A stretch of 64,000 nt of DNA, from positions 3,267,177-3,331,176 of the forward strand of contig NZ_CP054058.1 in the NCBI RefSeq assembly GCF_003935895.2. The letters run 5' to 3'. Source of the DNA: Scandinavium goeteborgense (GTDB lineage: Bacteria > Pseudomonadota > Gammaproteobacteria > Enterobacterales > Enterobacteriaceae). The notes under the pieces are model-generated. The model was not told where the DNA came from. It searched no databases and worked only from the letters and a program-made list of their open reading frames with translations. The translations under genes and the position numbers were made by a program. This document shows positions 33,758 through 41,896 of this stretch, in pieces. The first letter of the stretch is position 1, and every line of letters starts with the position of its first letter.

Positions 33758-35941
33758 TTAGAAATCGTAGCTCATAGACACCTTCACCGTGCGCGGTTCG
33801 CCCTGGAAAATGTAGGTGCCGTAGCTCTCCACGCCAGACCAGTATTTCTCGTTGGTGACGTTATCCACGCCGACGCGCCAGACCATGTCGTTCTGGTCGG
33901 CGTTGACGCGCATGCGATAGCGCACGCCGAGATCGAGCGTGGTGTAGCTGTCGAGTTTCTTGGTGTTGGCCGCATCCGCGTACTGCGAACCGGTGTGGTT
34001 CACTCTCGCCGTCGCGGTCAGGCCATCGACCGGTTTGATGTCATATTCCGCACCGACCACCGCGTAGAAGCGCGACACGCCAATCGCATCATGCCCGTCG
34101 TTGGTGCCGCCTGCGGTTTTGGTCATCTCTGGATCAAGCCAGGTGGTGCTGCCGTTCAGACGCAGGCCGAGAACCGGTTCGCCAAAGACGTTCAGCTCCA
34201 GACCACGGTTACGCTGCTCGCCATCAAGGACGTATTTGTTGTCGCTGTTAAGCAGCGCCGATGGCTTTTTAATTTCGAACAGCGCCAGGGAGCCGCCCAC
34301 GCGTGCGTAATCGATTTTCACGCCGACTTCGTTTTGCTTCGAATGCAGAATGCCCATGCTTTGGCCGTAGTTCGACGCGCCTTTCGGAGCGTTGTCGCCC
34401 GGTTGCAACGCTTCAGTGTGGTTGGCGTACAGCGAGACTTCTTTCCACGGCTTGTAGACGATGCCGTAGGTCGGCGTCCAGCGGCTTTCGGTGTAGCGCG
34501 ATGTGGTGTCTTCCAGGCCGGTGGCGTTGCTGTAGTTACGCACCACCACTTTCTGGTGACGCGCGGCGGCGGTGAACAGCACCTGGTCGTCGAAGAAGCC
34601 GAGGGTGTCGCTCAGCAGCCAGCCCTGCGTCCGGCTGCGCGAAGTGGTCAGCGGGTCATAGTAGTTACCGCCGAAATACGCATTGTCCGGTTTCGCCACG
34701 TCGTGGTTGTCATAGATGTTGGTGGTCGGATTGTTGGCCGACATGCGCCAGGCGGTGGCGTCAGAGCGAATCTGCGCCGAGTAGCCGATGTTAACTTTAT
34801 GAGAGATGGGGCCGGTATCGAAATTACCGCGCAGGCCGCCCATGCCGCTCCAGGCGTCGATAATGCGGTTGGTGTCGAGACGGCCGACGGTGGCATCGCC
34901 GCTTTCGTCAATCAGCTTCGGCGCGGAATAGGTCCCGGTTTCATGGGAGTGCTGGCCGCCGAACGCGGCGTAGGTGGTCCAGTTACTGGTCAGGTCGTAC
35001 TCAGCTTTGGCCATGCCGAATTCGCTCTCGATATCGCTGTAGCCCCATTTCTGGCTGTAGTTTTCGCTGGTATCCGGCACATCAGGAATGAAATTGACGC
35101 CGCTGATATTGACGCCCATCTCGCCACCGTGGAAGGTTTTCTTCTGGTAGCCAAGGTCGAGTGAGGTACGCAGACGGTCGCCGCGATAGTCGAGTCCGAC
35201 GGAGGCCAGAGTGGTGCGGCGTTTATCCGCATCGATGGCGGTCTCCCCTTCCCTGTCGACGAGGTTCACGCGCACGCCGAACTGGTTGTCATCGCCAAAG
35301 CGACGGCCCAGATCCAGCGTACCGCCGACCTGAGAATCCGAAGTGTAATCCACGCCCACGCTGGCGGTCGGGGTATCTTCCGCACGTTTCGGTTCGAGGT
35401 TGATCATCCCGCCGACGCCACTGCTGGCTGCGCCGTTCAGCAGGCCGTTCGCGCCTTTGAAGACTTCCACGCGCTCAAGCATCTGGGTATCCATCACCTG
35501 ACGCGGCACCACGCCCGACAGGCCGCCCAGGGTCATGTCGTCACCGTCGAGCTGGAAGCCACGGATTTTATAGGTTTCGGCAAAGTTACCGTAGCCCTGC
35601 ACCGCCTGCACGCTGGCATCGTTGCTGACCACATCGGCTATGGTTTTCGCTTGCTGATCTTTTACCAGTTTGGAGGTATAGCCGATCACGTTGAACGGCA
35701 CGTCCATGGCGTTCTGTTCGCCGAGCATCCCCATGCGCCCGCCGTGGGCGATTTGCCCGTCGAGAAACGCCGGAACCAGATCGTCGCCGCCGGCTTTGAA
35801 ATCACTTCCTTCGGTGGCCTGAACTACCATGGTTTCTTCGGATTTTTTGCTGGTGTCTGCCGCAAAGGCAGAGTGTGAAACCGCACTGATGGCAAGCGCC
35901 AGCAGCGTTTTACGAAACGCAGTTGTGTTGGTGTTTTGCAT
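33758..35941 (-). CDS. TonB-dependent siderophore receptor
   Basis: A 727-residue outer-membrane receptor. The signal peptide ends HSAFA before ADTSKK, then comes a TonB box-like EETMVVQA, a plug domain (YKIRGFQLDGDDMTLGG, FKGANGLLNGAASSGVGGMI) and a barrel ending FQGEPRTVKVSMSYDF. The plug motifs are of the siderophore-receptor type (FhuE/FoxA/PupB-like), not the FepA type, so the ligand is probably a hydroxamate or xenosiderophore; this is inference. The ribosome site is weak. It is 58 bp downstream of a YncE-like lipoprotein gene with a Fur-like box ahead of it, so the two are likely an iron-controlled operon. Not at this place in E. coli. Confidence 0.9.
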   Translation of the reverse strand: MQNTNTTAFRKTLLALAISAVSHSAFAADTSKKSEETMVVQATEGSDFKAGGDDLVPAFLDGQIAHGGRMGMLGEQNAMDVPFNVIGYTSKLVKDQQAKTIADVVSNDASVQAVQGYGNFAETYKIRGFQLDGDDMTLGGLSGVVPRQVMDTQMLERVEVFKGANGLLNGAASSGVGGMINLEPKRAEDTPTASVGVDYTSDSQVGGTLDLGRRFGDDNQFGVRVNLVDREGETAIDADKRRTTLASVGLDYRGDRLRTSLDLGYQKKTFHGGEMGVNISGVNFIPDVPDTSENYSQKWGYSDIESEFGMAKAEYDLTSNWTTYAAFGGQHSHETGTYSAPKLIDESGDATVGRLDTNRIIDAWSGMGGLRGNFDTGPISHKVNIGYSAQIRSDATAWRMSANNPTTNIYDNHDVAKPDNAYFGGNYYDPLTTSRSRTQGWLLSDTLGFFDDQVLFTAAARHQKVVVRNYSNATGLEDTTSRYTESRWTPTYGIVYKPWKEVSLYANHTEALQPGDNAPKGASNYGQSMGILHSKQNEVGVKIDYARVGGSLALFEIKKPSALLNSDNKYVLDGEQRNRGLELNVFGEPVLGLRLNGSTTWLDPEMTKTAGGTNDGHDAIGVSRFYAVVGAEYDIKPVDGLTATARVNHTGSQYADAANTKKLDSYTTLDLGVRYRMRVNADQNDMVWRVGVDNVTNEKYWSGVESYGTYIFQGEPRTVKVSMSYDF

Positions 35942-35975
35942 AATTTTTATTAACGAGGCTTAAGTGAAACAAAAT

Positions 35976-35991
35976 GGCCCGTTGCCGGGCC
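35976..35991. terminator. Hairpin between the YncE-like and receptor genes
   Basis: GGCCCG and CGGGCC flank a four-base loop in the 58-bp gap. On the plus strand GGTCTTTTTT follows, but both genes read the other way, where the tail is weak (ATTTTG). It may attenuate or stabilise the mRNA inside the operon rather than end it. Confidence 0.4.
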
Positions 35992-35999
35992 GGTCTTTT

Positions 36000-37073
36000 T
36001 TATTTGTTCAGCGCAATGCGCACGACGCTGTCGGGCCCAGTGGTTGAATGATCTTTATTGAAGGCTTGCTTGACGGTGACGTACAGCGTCTGGCCATCGG
36101 CGGAGAGCAGCAGGCTGTTCGGGTTCGGCTTTAAATCCCAGCTCTTTTTCACCGCGTAGGTGGTGGCATCGAGGCTCAGCACTTTGCCGGACTCACGCTG
36201 CGAGACATAGATTTCATGGCGTTTCGGGTTGAACACCACGCCGAGGGAATCGCCGATATCCAGCATTTTGAGAACTTTACCGCTGTGAATATCCAGCACC
36301 AGCGTGGTTTTGGCTTCAGAGTTGTCGGTGACGAACAGGCGGCCGGTGGCGTTATCTTCGGCAATATTCAGCAGCAACGCCGGTTTATCGCCGAGGGGCT
36401 TCCAGCGCTGTTCGATGCGGTTGTTACGTGGGTTGATCACCAGAATTTCGCCGCCGCCGTTGGCCGCATAAATGCGCCCGGTATTCGCGGAATAATGCAG
36501 GCCGGTCATCCATTTACCAGTGTTCTTGATACGGGTTTTCAGCTTCAGCGTTTTAGCGTCAACCACCCAAATCACCGCCGGGTCTGCGACCGCACCGATG
36601 TACAGCGTGTCGTTGTGCAGCAGAACCTGACGCGCGCCGTACGGCAGGCCTTTTTCGTTACGCTCAGGGAACAGCAGACGCGCTTTTACCTTGCCGTCGG
36701 CGGTATTCAGCGCGCTGATGCCTCCGTCGAGGGAGTTGGTGACATAGACGGTTTGACCGTCGTCAGAAATGGCCATGCCGAAGTTTTTCAAATCGGTGTG
36801 GCTGGTGCCGACGGTTTTCAGGGTGTGCGGGTCGAGTTTGTACACCACTCCGCCCTGCACGTCTTTAAATCCTTCCGCGCTGGCAACATATAGCGCATCG
36901 CCTTTCGGGCTGAGCGCCATTTCGTACAGGCCGTCGGCCAGTTCACGTTGAGTCAGATTTTCAGCAGCGGCCGGTGCGGTGGCCTTCGGCGCAGTTTGCG
37001 GGGCGATAGTGCTCTGCGAAGCACACCCTGCCATCGCGAAAGCCAGCGCTATCGCGGTGAGTCGACGTATCAT
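36000..37073 (-). CDS. YncE-like beta-propeller lipoprotein
   Basis: A 357-residue protein with a lipoprotein signal (lipobox AMAGC, cysteine 17), an alanine/proline-rich linker, and a seven-bladed beta-propeller of the YVTN/YncE type: LYEMALSPKGDALYVAS, GGVVYKLDPHTLKTV, VIWVVDAKTLKLKTRIKNTG and SLLLSADGQTLYVTVKQ. E. coli YncE is a soluble periplasmic, Fur-regulated protein next to the receptor gene yncD; here the relative is lipid-anchored and paired with a different receptor. Role unknown. GGGAA precedes the ATG at 37073, and a Fur-like box lies about 32 bp further upstream. Confidence 0.87.
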   Translation of the reverse strand: MIRRLTAIALAFAMAGCASQSTIAPQTAPKATAPAAAENLTQRELADGLYEMALSPKGDALYVASAEGFKDVQGGVVYKLDPHTLKTVGTSHTDLKNFGMAISDDGQTVYVTNSLDGGISALNTADGKVKARLLFPERNEKGLPYGARQVLLHNDTLYIGAVADPAVIWVVDAKTLKLKTRIKNTGKWMTGLHYSANTGRIYAANGGGEILVINPRNNRIEQRWKPLGDKPALLLNIAEDNATGRLFVTDNSEAKTTLVLDIHSGKVLKMLDIGDSLGVVFNPKRHEIYVSQRESGKVLSLDATTYAVKKSWDLKPNPNSLLLSADGQTLYVTVKQAFNKDHSTTGPDSVVRIALNK

Positions 37074-37104
37074 AAAAAGTTCCCTGCAAAAGATAAATAA
37101 AAAC

Positions 37105-37130
37105 GAAAATGAGAACTATACGCATTATGT
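37105..37130 (-). promoter_or_regulatory. Candidate Fur box upstream of the YncE-like gene
   Basis: The plus-strand 19-mer from 37105 matches the Fur consensus at 12 of 19 positions (AAATGAGAA half followed by an overlapping GCATTATG half). Its place before an iron-type operon supports the call. Confidence 0.5.
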
Positions 37131-37169
37131 TTATTTGTTCAAGCATAAATATGCAGGGGTGTTTAGGGC

Positions 37170-37197
37170 AAAAGAAAAGGCCCCATGAAGGGGCCTT
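37170..37197 (-). terminator. Intrinsic terminator after the FadL-like gene
   Basis: On the minus strand AAGGCCCC, loop TTCAT, GGGGCCTT, then TTCTTTTG. It is a clear stem with a T-rich tail, 59 bp after the FadL-like stop. Confidence 0.82.
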
Positions 37198-37215
37198 GAA
37201 GTGATTCAGATGTAA

Positions 37216-37252
37216 ACGTAGGCCCGGCAAGCGCAGCGCCGCCGGGCAACGT
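37216..37252. repeat. REP element after the FadL-like gene
   Basis: CGTAGGCCCGGCAAGCGCAG followed by CGCCGCCGGGCAAC is a REP-type hairpin between the FadL-like stop and its terminator. It matches the REP core seen at 5059-5087 and 32221-32252. Confidence 0.7.
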
Positions 37253-37255
37253 TCA

Positions 37256-38431
37256 TCAAAACTGATAGCTGTAGTTGACGTTTGCAAACCACAGGTACGG
37301 ATGGTCGTAACTGCCGGAAACCACCGCTGGCGATTGCACGCGGGAAGACTGCATATGCAGGTATTCCACTGCGAAACCGATGTTGCTTGCCGGGGTAATC
37401 TGGTATTGCGCCCCGGTACCAAAGCGCCATTCGTCACCGGTTGGCAAGCTCAGAGACGTATCGCTCTGCGAATGATACGGCGTGCTGTCGAAGGCCACAC
37501 CGGCGTTCAGACGCCACTGTTCGGTTGGACGATACTGCACGCCCAGTGCGGTATGCCAGGTATCTTTCAGACGGTTAGTGTTGTTGATCTTCTGGCCGTT
37601 AACCCGGATTTCCGGCGCGCCAAATTCACTCCAGTCCTGCCAGCCCAAATCGCCCATCACCGACCACTGTTTATCAATGTCGTGAACCAGGCTAAACATC
37701 AACTGCTGTGGGGCATTCACCTGCGCGGAAAGCGGCAGCGTGTAGTCACCCTGCGGCAGATGCGCGGTTTCGTCGATATTAAAATCGTAATCGGTTTTGC
37801 TGTTCCAGGTGATACCGGCCCGGGTCTGATCGGTCAGATTCATCAACAAACCAAGACGATAGCTCGCCGCCCAGTCGTGATCTTTCTGCTTATCGTCTTT
37901 ACCGTTCACATCACGCGTCAGGTTGAACATGCCGTAGTTGGCATTGATGGATGCACCAATCGACACGCGGTCATTCAGCTTATAGGCAAGCGATGGACTC
38001 ACGGTCATCGCTATCATATTGCTCTTTTTGATGACGCCCTGGCCTGCCCACTCGCCGAAATCGACACCCAGACCAAAGTTGCCGTAAATCCCGATCCCCG
38101 CGTACAGGTTATCGTTGATTTTTTGGCTATAGAAGCCGCTAGCACTCGGGGTGAGATCCATCACGTTACCCGGGCTTTGCATGTCGCTGTTATCGATCTG
38201 GTAATTAATATCGCCGCCAATGACCTGCACACCCCCGGTGAACATATGGTCCGGCAGATACGTCATCCCTGCCGGGTTGCTGGCGATGGTTGAAGCATCC
38301 TGCGCTAACGCGGCCTGGCCGGCGTTGGCGAGCCCGGCTGGACCGGTGGCGACTTCATAAAAATAGAGGGCGCTAGCGTGCGCGAGCGATGTGCAAAGCA
38401 ATCCAGAGCACACAAGGGCGAGTTTTTTCAT
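37256..38431 (-). CDS. FadL/OmpP1-family outer-membrane channel
   Basis: A 391-residue barrel protein with a signal peptide ending SLAHA before SALYFYEV. It has the FadL N-terminal hatch motifs (GPAGLANAGQAALAQDASTI, then SNPAGMTYLPDHMF) and ends FANVNYSYQF with the terminal phenylalanine for BAM insertion. FadL-family channels pass hydrophobic molecules by lateral diffusion. It is shorter than E. coli FadL (446), so it is a paralogue and its substrate is unknown. It reads in the same direction as the envelope operon upstream, 197 bp after DUF4056, and ends in its own terminator. Confidence 0.88.
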   Translation of the reverse strand: MKKLALVCSGLLCTSLAHASALYFYEVATGPAGLANAGQAALAQDASTIASNPAGMTYLPDHMFTGGVQVIGGDINYQIDNSDMQSPGNVMDLTPSASGFYSQKINDNLYAGIGIYGNFGLGVDFGEWAGQGVIKKSNMIAMTVSPSLAYKLNDRVSIGASINANYGMFNLTRDVNGKDDKQKDHDWAASYRLGLLMNLTDQTRAGITWNSKTDYDFNIDETAHLPQGDYTLPLSAQVNAPQQLMFSLVHDIDKQWSVMGDLGWQDWSEFGAPEIRVNGQKINNTNRLKDTWHTALGVQYRPTEQWRLNAGVAFDSTPYHSQSDTSLSLPTGDEWRFGTGAQYQITPASNIGFAVEYLHMQSSRVQSPAVVSGSYDHPYLWFANVNYSYQF

Positions 38432-38628
38432 TTGCTACCTGCCAAAAAATAAGCGTTCTATACCCAGAGGTGGGTATGCATTGTTATCGGTAAAAAAAGC
38501 ATAGTTACCCACGTCAAATTTGCCACTCACAAACTGACGGTTAACCCCTTCATTTAGAAGGGGCAAAAGAATAGCAAAGGGGTGCTTACTAATTCAGCAA
38601 AAGAACTGTTTATAATTAAATGCAGGAA

Positions 38629-39735
38629 CTATTTCAGCATGCGATCAAGTTGCGTTTTGTCTGAGGCCTGGGCTTTTTCGGCCAGAGGCGGGAACTGAAG
38701 AGGCGTGTAGTAATCTGCCGGCGACGGCAGACGTTCCATACGGCGCCCTTTATAGATTTGCAGTTCACCGAGCGTAGAGAGGCTGATCCCGTCAATCACC
38801 GCAGGCATATGCAGCTGATACGGCGGCACACGTTCAAACGGGACAGCGGTCGGGAAGCGGTTTTCACTAAGTGAATAATTGCGCTTGAGCACCAGGAATT
38901 TGTCCGGCACCCGGCGCTTGCTGTTCCACCAGTCGCCATCCACCTGTCGGAACATTCGTTCGGTTTCCTCGCGCGTCACCACCCCAAGCCCAACTAGCGC
39001 CTGATGGATTTGCTCGTCCATCGCCTGGTTGTAGTCTTCAATTGAGCCGGCTTTGCCTTGCAGAATAACGTTGATGGCAAGCCGTGCGCCAAGCAGGTTG
39101 GAGTAGAGATCTTCCGGCGAAAACGCAGAAATCTCTTCGGAGAAACCGGGCACCGACTGGAAGCCGTACCATTGGGCAATCTCATGCCACTGCGCCAGTT
39201 CAAAGGCAATTTTCCCCGCCAGCCACGCCGCCAGGGTATAGCGCTGCGGCATCGACGCCGGAGGCGTAAACGCGTTGAGCTGAATACGGCGCAGGCCGAG
39301 CTCTTCGCTGTAGAAGAAACGCCATTGGCTGCCCAGCTTCGGGTAAATCCGCGAGAAAATATAGAAGGTGTTATCGGCGGTATCGCGCACGTGGGCGATG
39401 TCAATAAACCCACCGCGATGGGTATAAATCAGCCCGCTTTTCTCATCGTTCAGGCCGATCAAATCTTTTACCGCCGCCAGCGCACTGTCGTTGTAATGAT
39501 GATGCCCGAGCGTGTCGATGGTCAGCACGTTACCAATCTGATACACCGGGATAGGCACGCCAATCGCGCGTACGTTAAGGTCATAGCCAAACGCACAGCA
39601 CGGGCGCAGCGACTCCGGCGCGACCAGATGCCCGACTACCGGCGATACGCGCCGGGCCTGTTCTACCGGCAGCAGCGTGTCGCTTGCCATTACCGTACTC
39701 GTTACCAACAGCAAACTTAACAGCCAGCCCCGCAT
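38629..39735 (-). CDS. DUF4056 protein, exported
   Basis: A 368-residue protein with a signal peptide (LLSLLLVTSTVMA then SDTLLPVEQ). It carries sequence typical of DUF4056: CCAFGYDLNVRAIGVPIPVY, HHHYNDSALAAVKDLIGLND, YTHRGGFIDIAHVRDTADNT and ELAQWHEIAQWYGFQSVPGF. The cysteine pair, the HHHYN and the QWHE-type histidines look like possible metal or catalytic sites, but no activity is known to me. The ATG at 39735 shares one base with the preceding stop (TGATG) and has GGAGG upstream. It is the last of five coupled envelope genes and should be periplasmic. Confidence 0.8.
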   Translation of the reverse strand: MRGWLLSLLLVTSTVMASDTLLPVEQARRVSPVVGHLVAPESLRPCCAFGYDLNVRAIGVPIPVYQIGNVLTIDTLGHHHYNDSALAAVKDLIGLNDEKSGLIYTHRGGFIDIAHVRDTADNTFYIFSRIYPKLGSQWRFFYSEELGLRRIQLNAFTPPASMPQRYTLAAWLAGKIAFELAQWHEIAQWYGFQSVPGFSEEISAFSPEDLYSNLLGARLAINVILQGKAGSIEDYNQAMDEQIHQALVGLGVVTREETERMFRQVDGDWWNSKRRVPDKFLVLKRNYSLSENRFPTAVPFERVPPYQLHMPAVIDGISLSTLGELQIYKGRRMERLPSPADYYTPLQFPPLAEKAQASDKTQLDRMLK

Positions 39736-40865
39736 CAAAACGCCTCCGCAACCTGGAAATAGAAACCGGCACTTTCCCGGCCAAAGCCTAAATCAAGCCG
39801 GATATTCATCGCTGGCTTCACTTCAAAACGGTACCCCACGCCAACCGATGGCAGCAGCGGGTTATTGCCTAAATCTGACGGCGAACTGCCCAGCGCACCG
39901 ACCCCGGCCCACAGCACGTAGCCGTGACGCCAGTTGAGTTTTTGTCGGTACTCGACCTGGCCGCTGACCACGTCGTTATCGCGATAGCGTCCCTGATAGT
40001 AGCCACGCAGACGGTTGTCATCGCCCGCTTCCGAGAGCCGGTCCCACGGCACATCGCCGTGAGTGAAACGGCCCCACAGGTCAAACGCCAGCACGCGTTT
40101 ATCATCGATCGGATGATAATAATTGTATTGCATCTTGGTGGCGGTGAAGTGCGTGTCCGACCCTAACGCCGGGTCGAAATAGCTGTATTCCACGCTGATG
40201 TACTGCCCGTGATGCGGCTGGGTGATGGCGTCGCGTGAATCGTAGTTCACGCTGACGGTCGCGCCAGAGCTGAGCGGATTCGTCGAGTCGGTGTACTGCG
40301 AGAATTTGTCGTCAGGCTTGCGGTCGTCGACGTTGGCGTTCATCGACGAGAAATCCCAACCGACGCCGAGATAGAGATTATCCGCAATCTGGCGCATCAG
40401 CTGTGGATGCAACTGAATTGAGTGATCGTCGTATTCCTGCGAACTGCCTTGCGCTGCGTCGTAGCCTACGCCCCAAAATTTGGTCGGCACTTTGGCAATA
40501 CTGCCATCAACAAACAGGCGCCAGCGGTCATCGGTAAAGAAGGTGTAGTTATGCAGCCCAAGGCCCAGCGCACCGCTGGTACTGACGAACCCGGTGAAAG
40601 AGAGGGACGAGTTCTGGGTCTTTTTGTCGTTGGGATCCATGCGATAAATCCCCGCCACCGCCATACCGAGTCCGAGCCTTAGCTCCGGGGTATAAAATGG
40701 CCCCGGCAGCACGCTCCAGTCGATGCCTTTGCTGGGGTCGTAGTGGTTATCGGCACCGAGCTTTCCCAGAAAATTATCAATCGACTGCTGACTGATTTCG
40801 GCCATGGCTGGCGTCGCCATTCCTGCGCTCACCAACCCCGCCAGCACTGCTAACCATTTGTTCAT
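39735..40865 (-). CDS. Omp85-type (BamA/TamA-like) barrel without POTRA domains, copy 2
   Basis: A 376-residue outer-membrane protein: signal peptide ending PAMA before EISQQS, then a barrel related to the bacterial surface antigen (Omp85) family, with the L6-like motif DDNRLRGYYQGRYRD and the terminal GRESAGFYFQVAEAF. At this length there is no room for POTRA domains, so it is not a canonical assembly or secretion pore. Starts at an ATG sharing one base with the stop of the gene before it. A second Omp85-like gene lies two places upstream in the same operon. Function unknown. Confidence 0.82.
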   Translation of the reverse strand: MNKWLAVLAGLVSAGMATPAMAEISQQSIDNFLGKLGADNHYDPSKGIDWSVLPGPFYTPELRLGLGMAVAGIYRMDPNDKKTQNSSLSFTGFVSTSGALGLGLHNYTFFTDDRWRLFVDGSIAKVPTKFWGVGYDAAQGSSQEYDDHSIQLHPQLMRQIADNLYLGVGWDFSSMNANVDDRKPDDKFSQYTDSTNPLSSGATVSVNYDSRDAITQPHHGQYISVEYSYFDPALGSDTHFTATKMQYNYYHPIDDKRVLAFDLWGRFTHGDVPWDRLSEAGDDNRLRGYYQGRYRDNDVVSGQVEYRQKLNWRHGYVLWAGVGALGSSPSDLGNNPLLPSVGVGYRFEVKPAMNIRLDLGFGRESAGFYFQVAEAF

Positions 40866-41869
40866 CAGAAGCGATATTCACCCGCGACAAAGAAGCTATT
40901 ACGATCGTTAAAGCCAAATTCGGTCAGGACGTTGAAATTCTGCGTGATTTCGTACTGCGCGCCAATCAGCATATTCCACGGCGACGTCAGGTGCTGTTTC
41001 ACGTCAAAGCGCCCGTTCTCTACCACGCTGTCGAGCGCTGATGGCAGATTCAGGTCAGAAAGGTTGCCCTTAAATTCCTGCTGAACGTCCTGATACATGC
41101 TGCCGACCCACAAACTGAGGTGCGACGGCCCGGAAATGCCCTGAAACTCAAAGCGATAGCCTACACGAGGCGACACAGTAAGCGCAGAGATTTTTCCGTC
41201 GAGAATATCGAAATTGGTCTGGGTGTAGTTGGTGTCGAGAATAGTGAACCAGTTGCCGTAACCGCCCGCCAGCGTCACACCGGCCCCGTAGGTGGTGCCT
41301 TCGAAGTTCAGTTTGAAGTCGAGATCCTGAAGCGCCCCGCTCTCATATCCAGCGTGCACCGCCTGGGAAATAACATGGTCCGGGTTCGGGTGGAAAATGG
41401 TGCCGGCATCGTAGCGCGACGGGTCCGAATCCACAGAGATATTCGACACCGACGAGCCTTTGGTATGGCCGAGAATGCCGTAGACGTTGAGGAACGGGAA
41501 CACCCACATGTCCAGACGCAGGTTTTCGGTTTCGCTGCGCTCGCGGGTGTCGCCGACGCCAATATCGAACATGTCATTGGGGAGCATGTGCCCGCCAAGG
41601 CTGAGCCCAGTCAGTGAAATGCTGTCGACGTTGATATTCTGACGCATGTTCATGTAGCTGACGTTAACCCCGAACGGCAGCGGAATGGAGTACCCGCGCG
41701 CGCGCGCCTCGTCGCCCCAGATAGGGAACATGCTGTCGCTGGAGGACGAATCCTCAGTGCTGAGCGTACTGTCGCTGCTGCCGCTCGCATCCGTCGGAGG
41801 GGTAGTTGCGCCACAGGCTGCGCCGGAAATCAGCAGCAGCGGGACCAGAGTTTGACTCCATTTCATCAT
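40865..41869 (-). CDS. Predicted outer-membrane beta-barrel protein, unassigned
   Basis: A 334-residue protein that I do not recognise. A hydrophobic signal (TLVPLLLISGAACG) is followed by a serine- and aspartate-rich linker (about residues 22-48) and then alternating strands that look like a small barrel, ending NSFFVAGEYRF with a terminal phenylalanine. Segments such as TYGAGVTLAGGYGNWFTILD and RVGYRFEFQGISGPSHLSLW suggest membrane strands. A cysteine near residue 19 is not in a standard lipobox. It lies between two Omp85-like genes, 27 bp after the first and overlapping the second by one base, so it is tied to them in expression. Confidence 0.72.
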   Translation of the reverse strand: MMKWSQTLVPLLLISGAACGATTPPTDASGSSDSTLSTEDSSSSDSMFPIWGDEARARGYSIPLPFGVNVSYMNMRQNINVDSISLTGLSLGGHMLPNDMFDIGVGDTRERSETENLRLDMWVFPFLNVYGILGHTKGSSVSNISVDSDPSRYDAGTIFHPNPDHVISQAVHAGYESGALQDLDFKLNFEGTTYGAGVTLAGGYGNWFTILDTNYTQTNFDILDGKISALTVSPRVGYRFEFQGISGPSHLSLWVGSMYQDVQQEFKGNLSDLNLPSALDSVVENGRFDVKQHLTSPWNMLIGAQYEITQNFNVLTEFGFNDRNSFFVAGEYRF

Positions 41870-41896
41870 CTTATTCTCAATTGCGCCTCGCCCCGG

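Noticed and set aside
33707-35164. 485-codon plus-strand frame opposite the TonB-dependent receptor
   Set aside because: Antisense shadow of a GC-rich gene: no family motifs, no initiation site, and the minus-strand reading is a complete receptor.
33758-35941. Receptor as Fiu, CirA or YncD
   Set aside because: The plug and barrel sequence does not follow E. coli YncD despite the YncE-like neighbour, and I could not recognise Fiu- or CirA-specific stretches, so no symbol is given.
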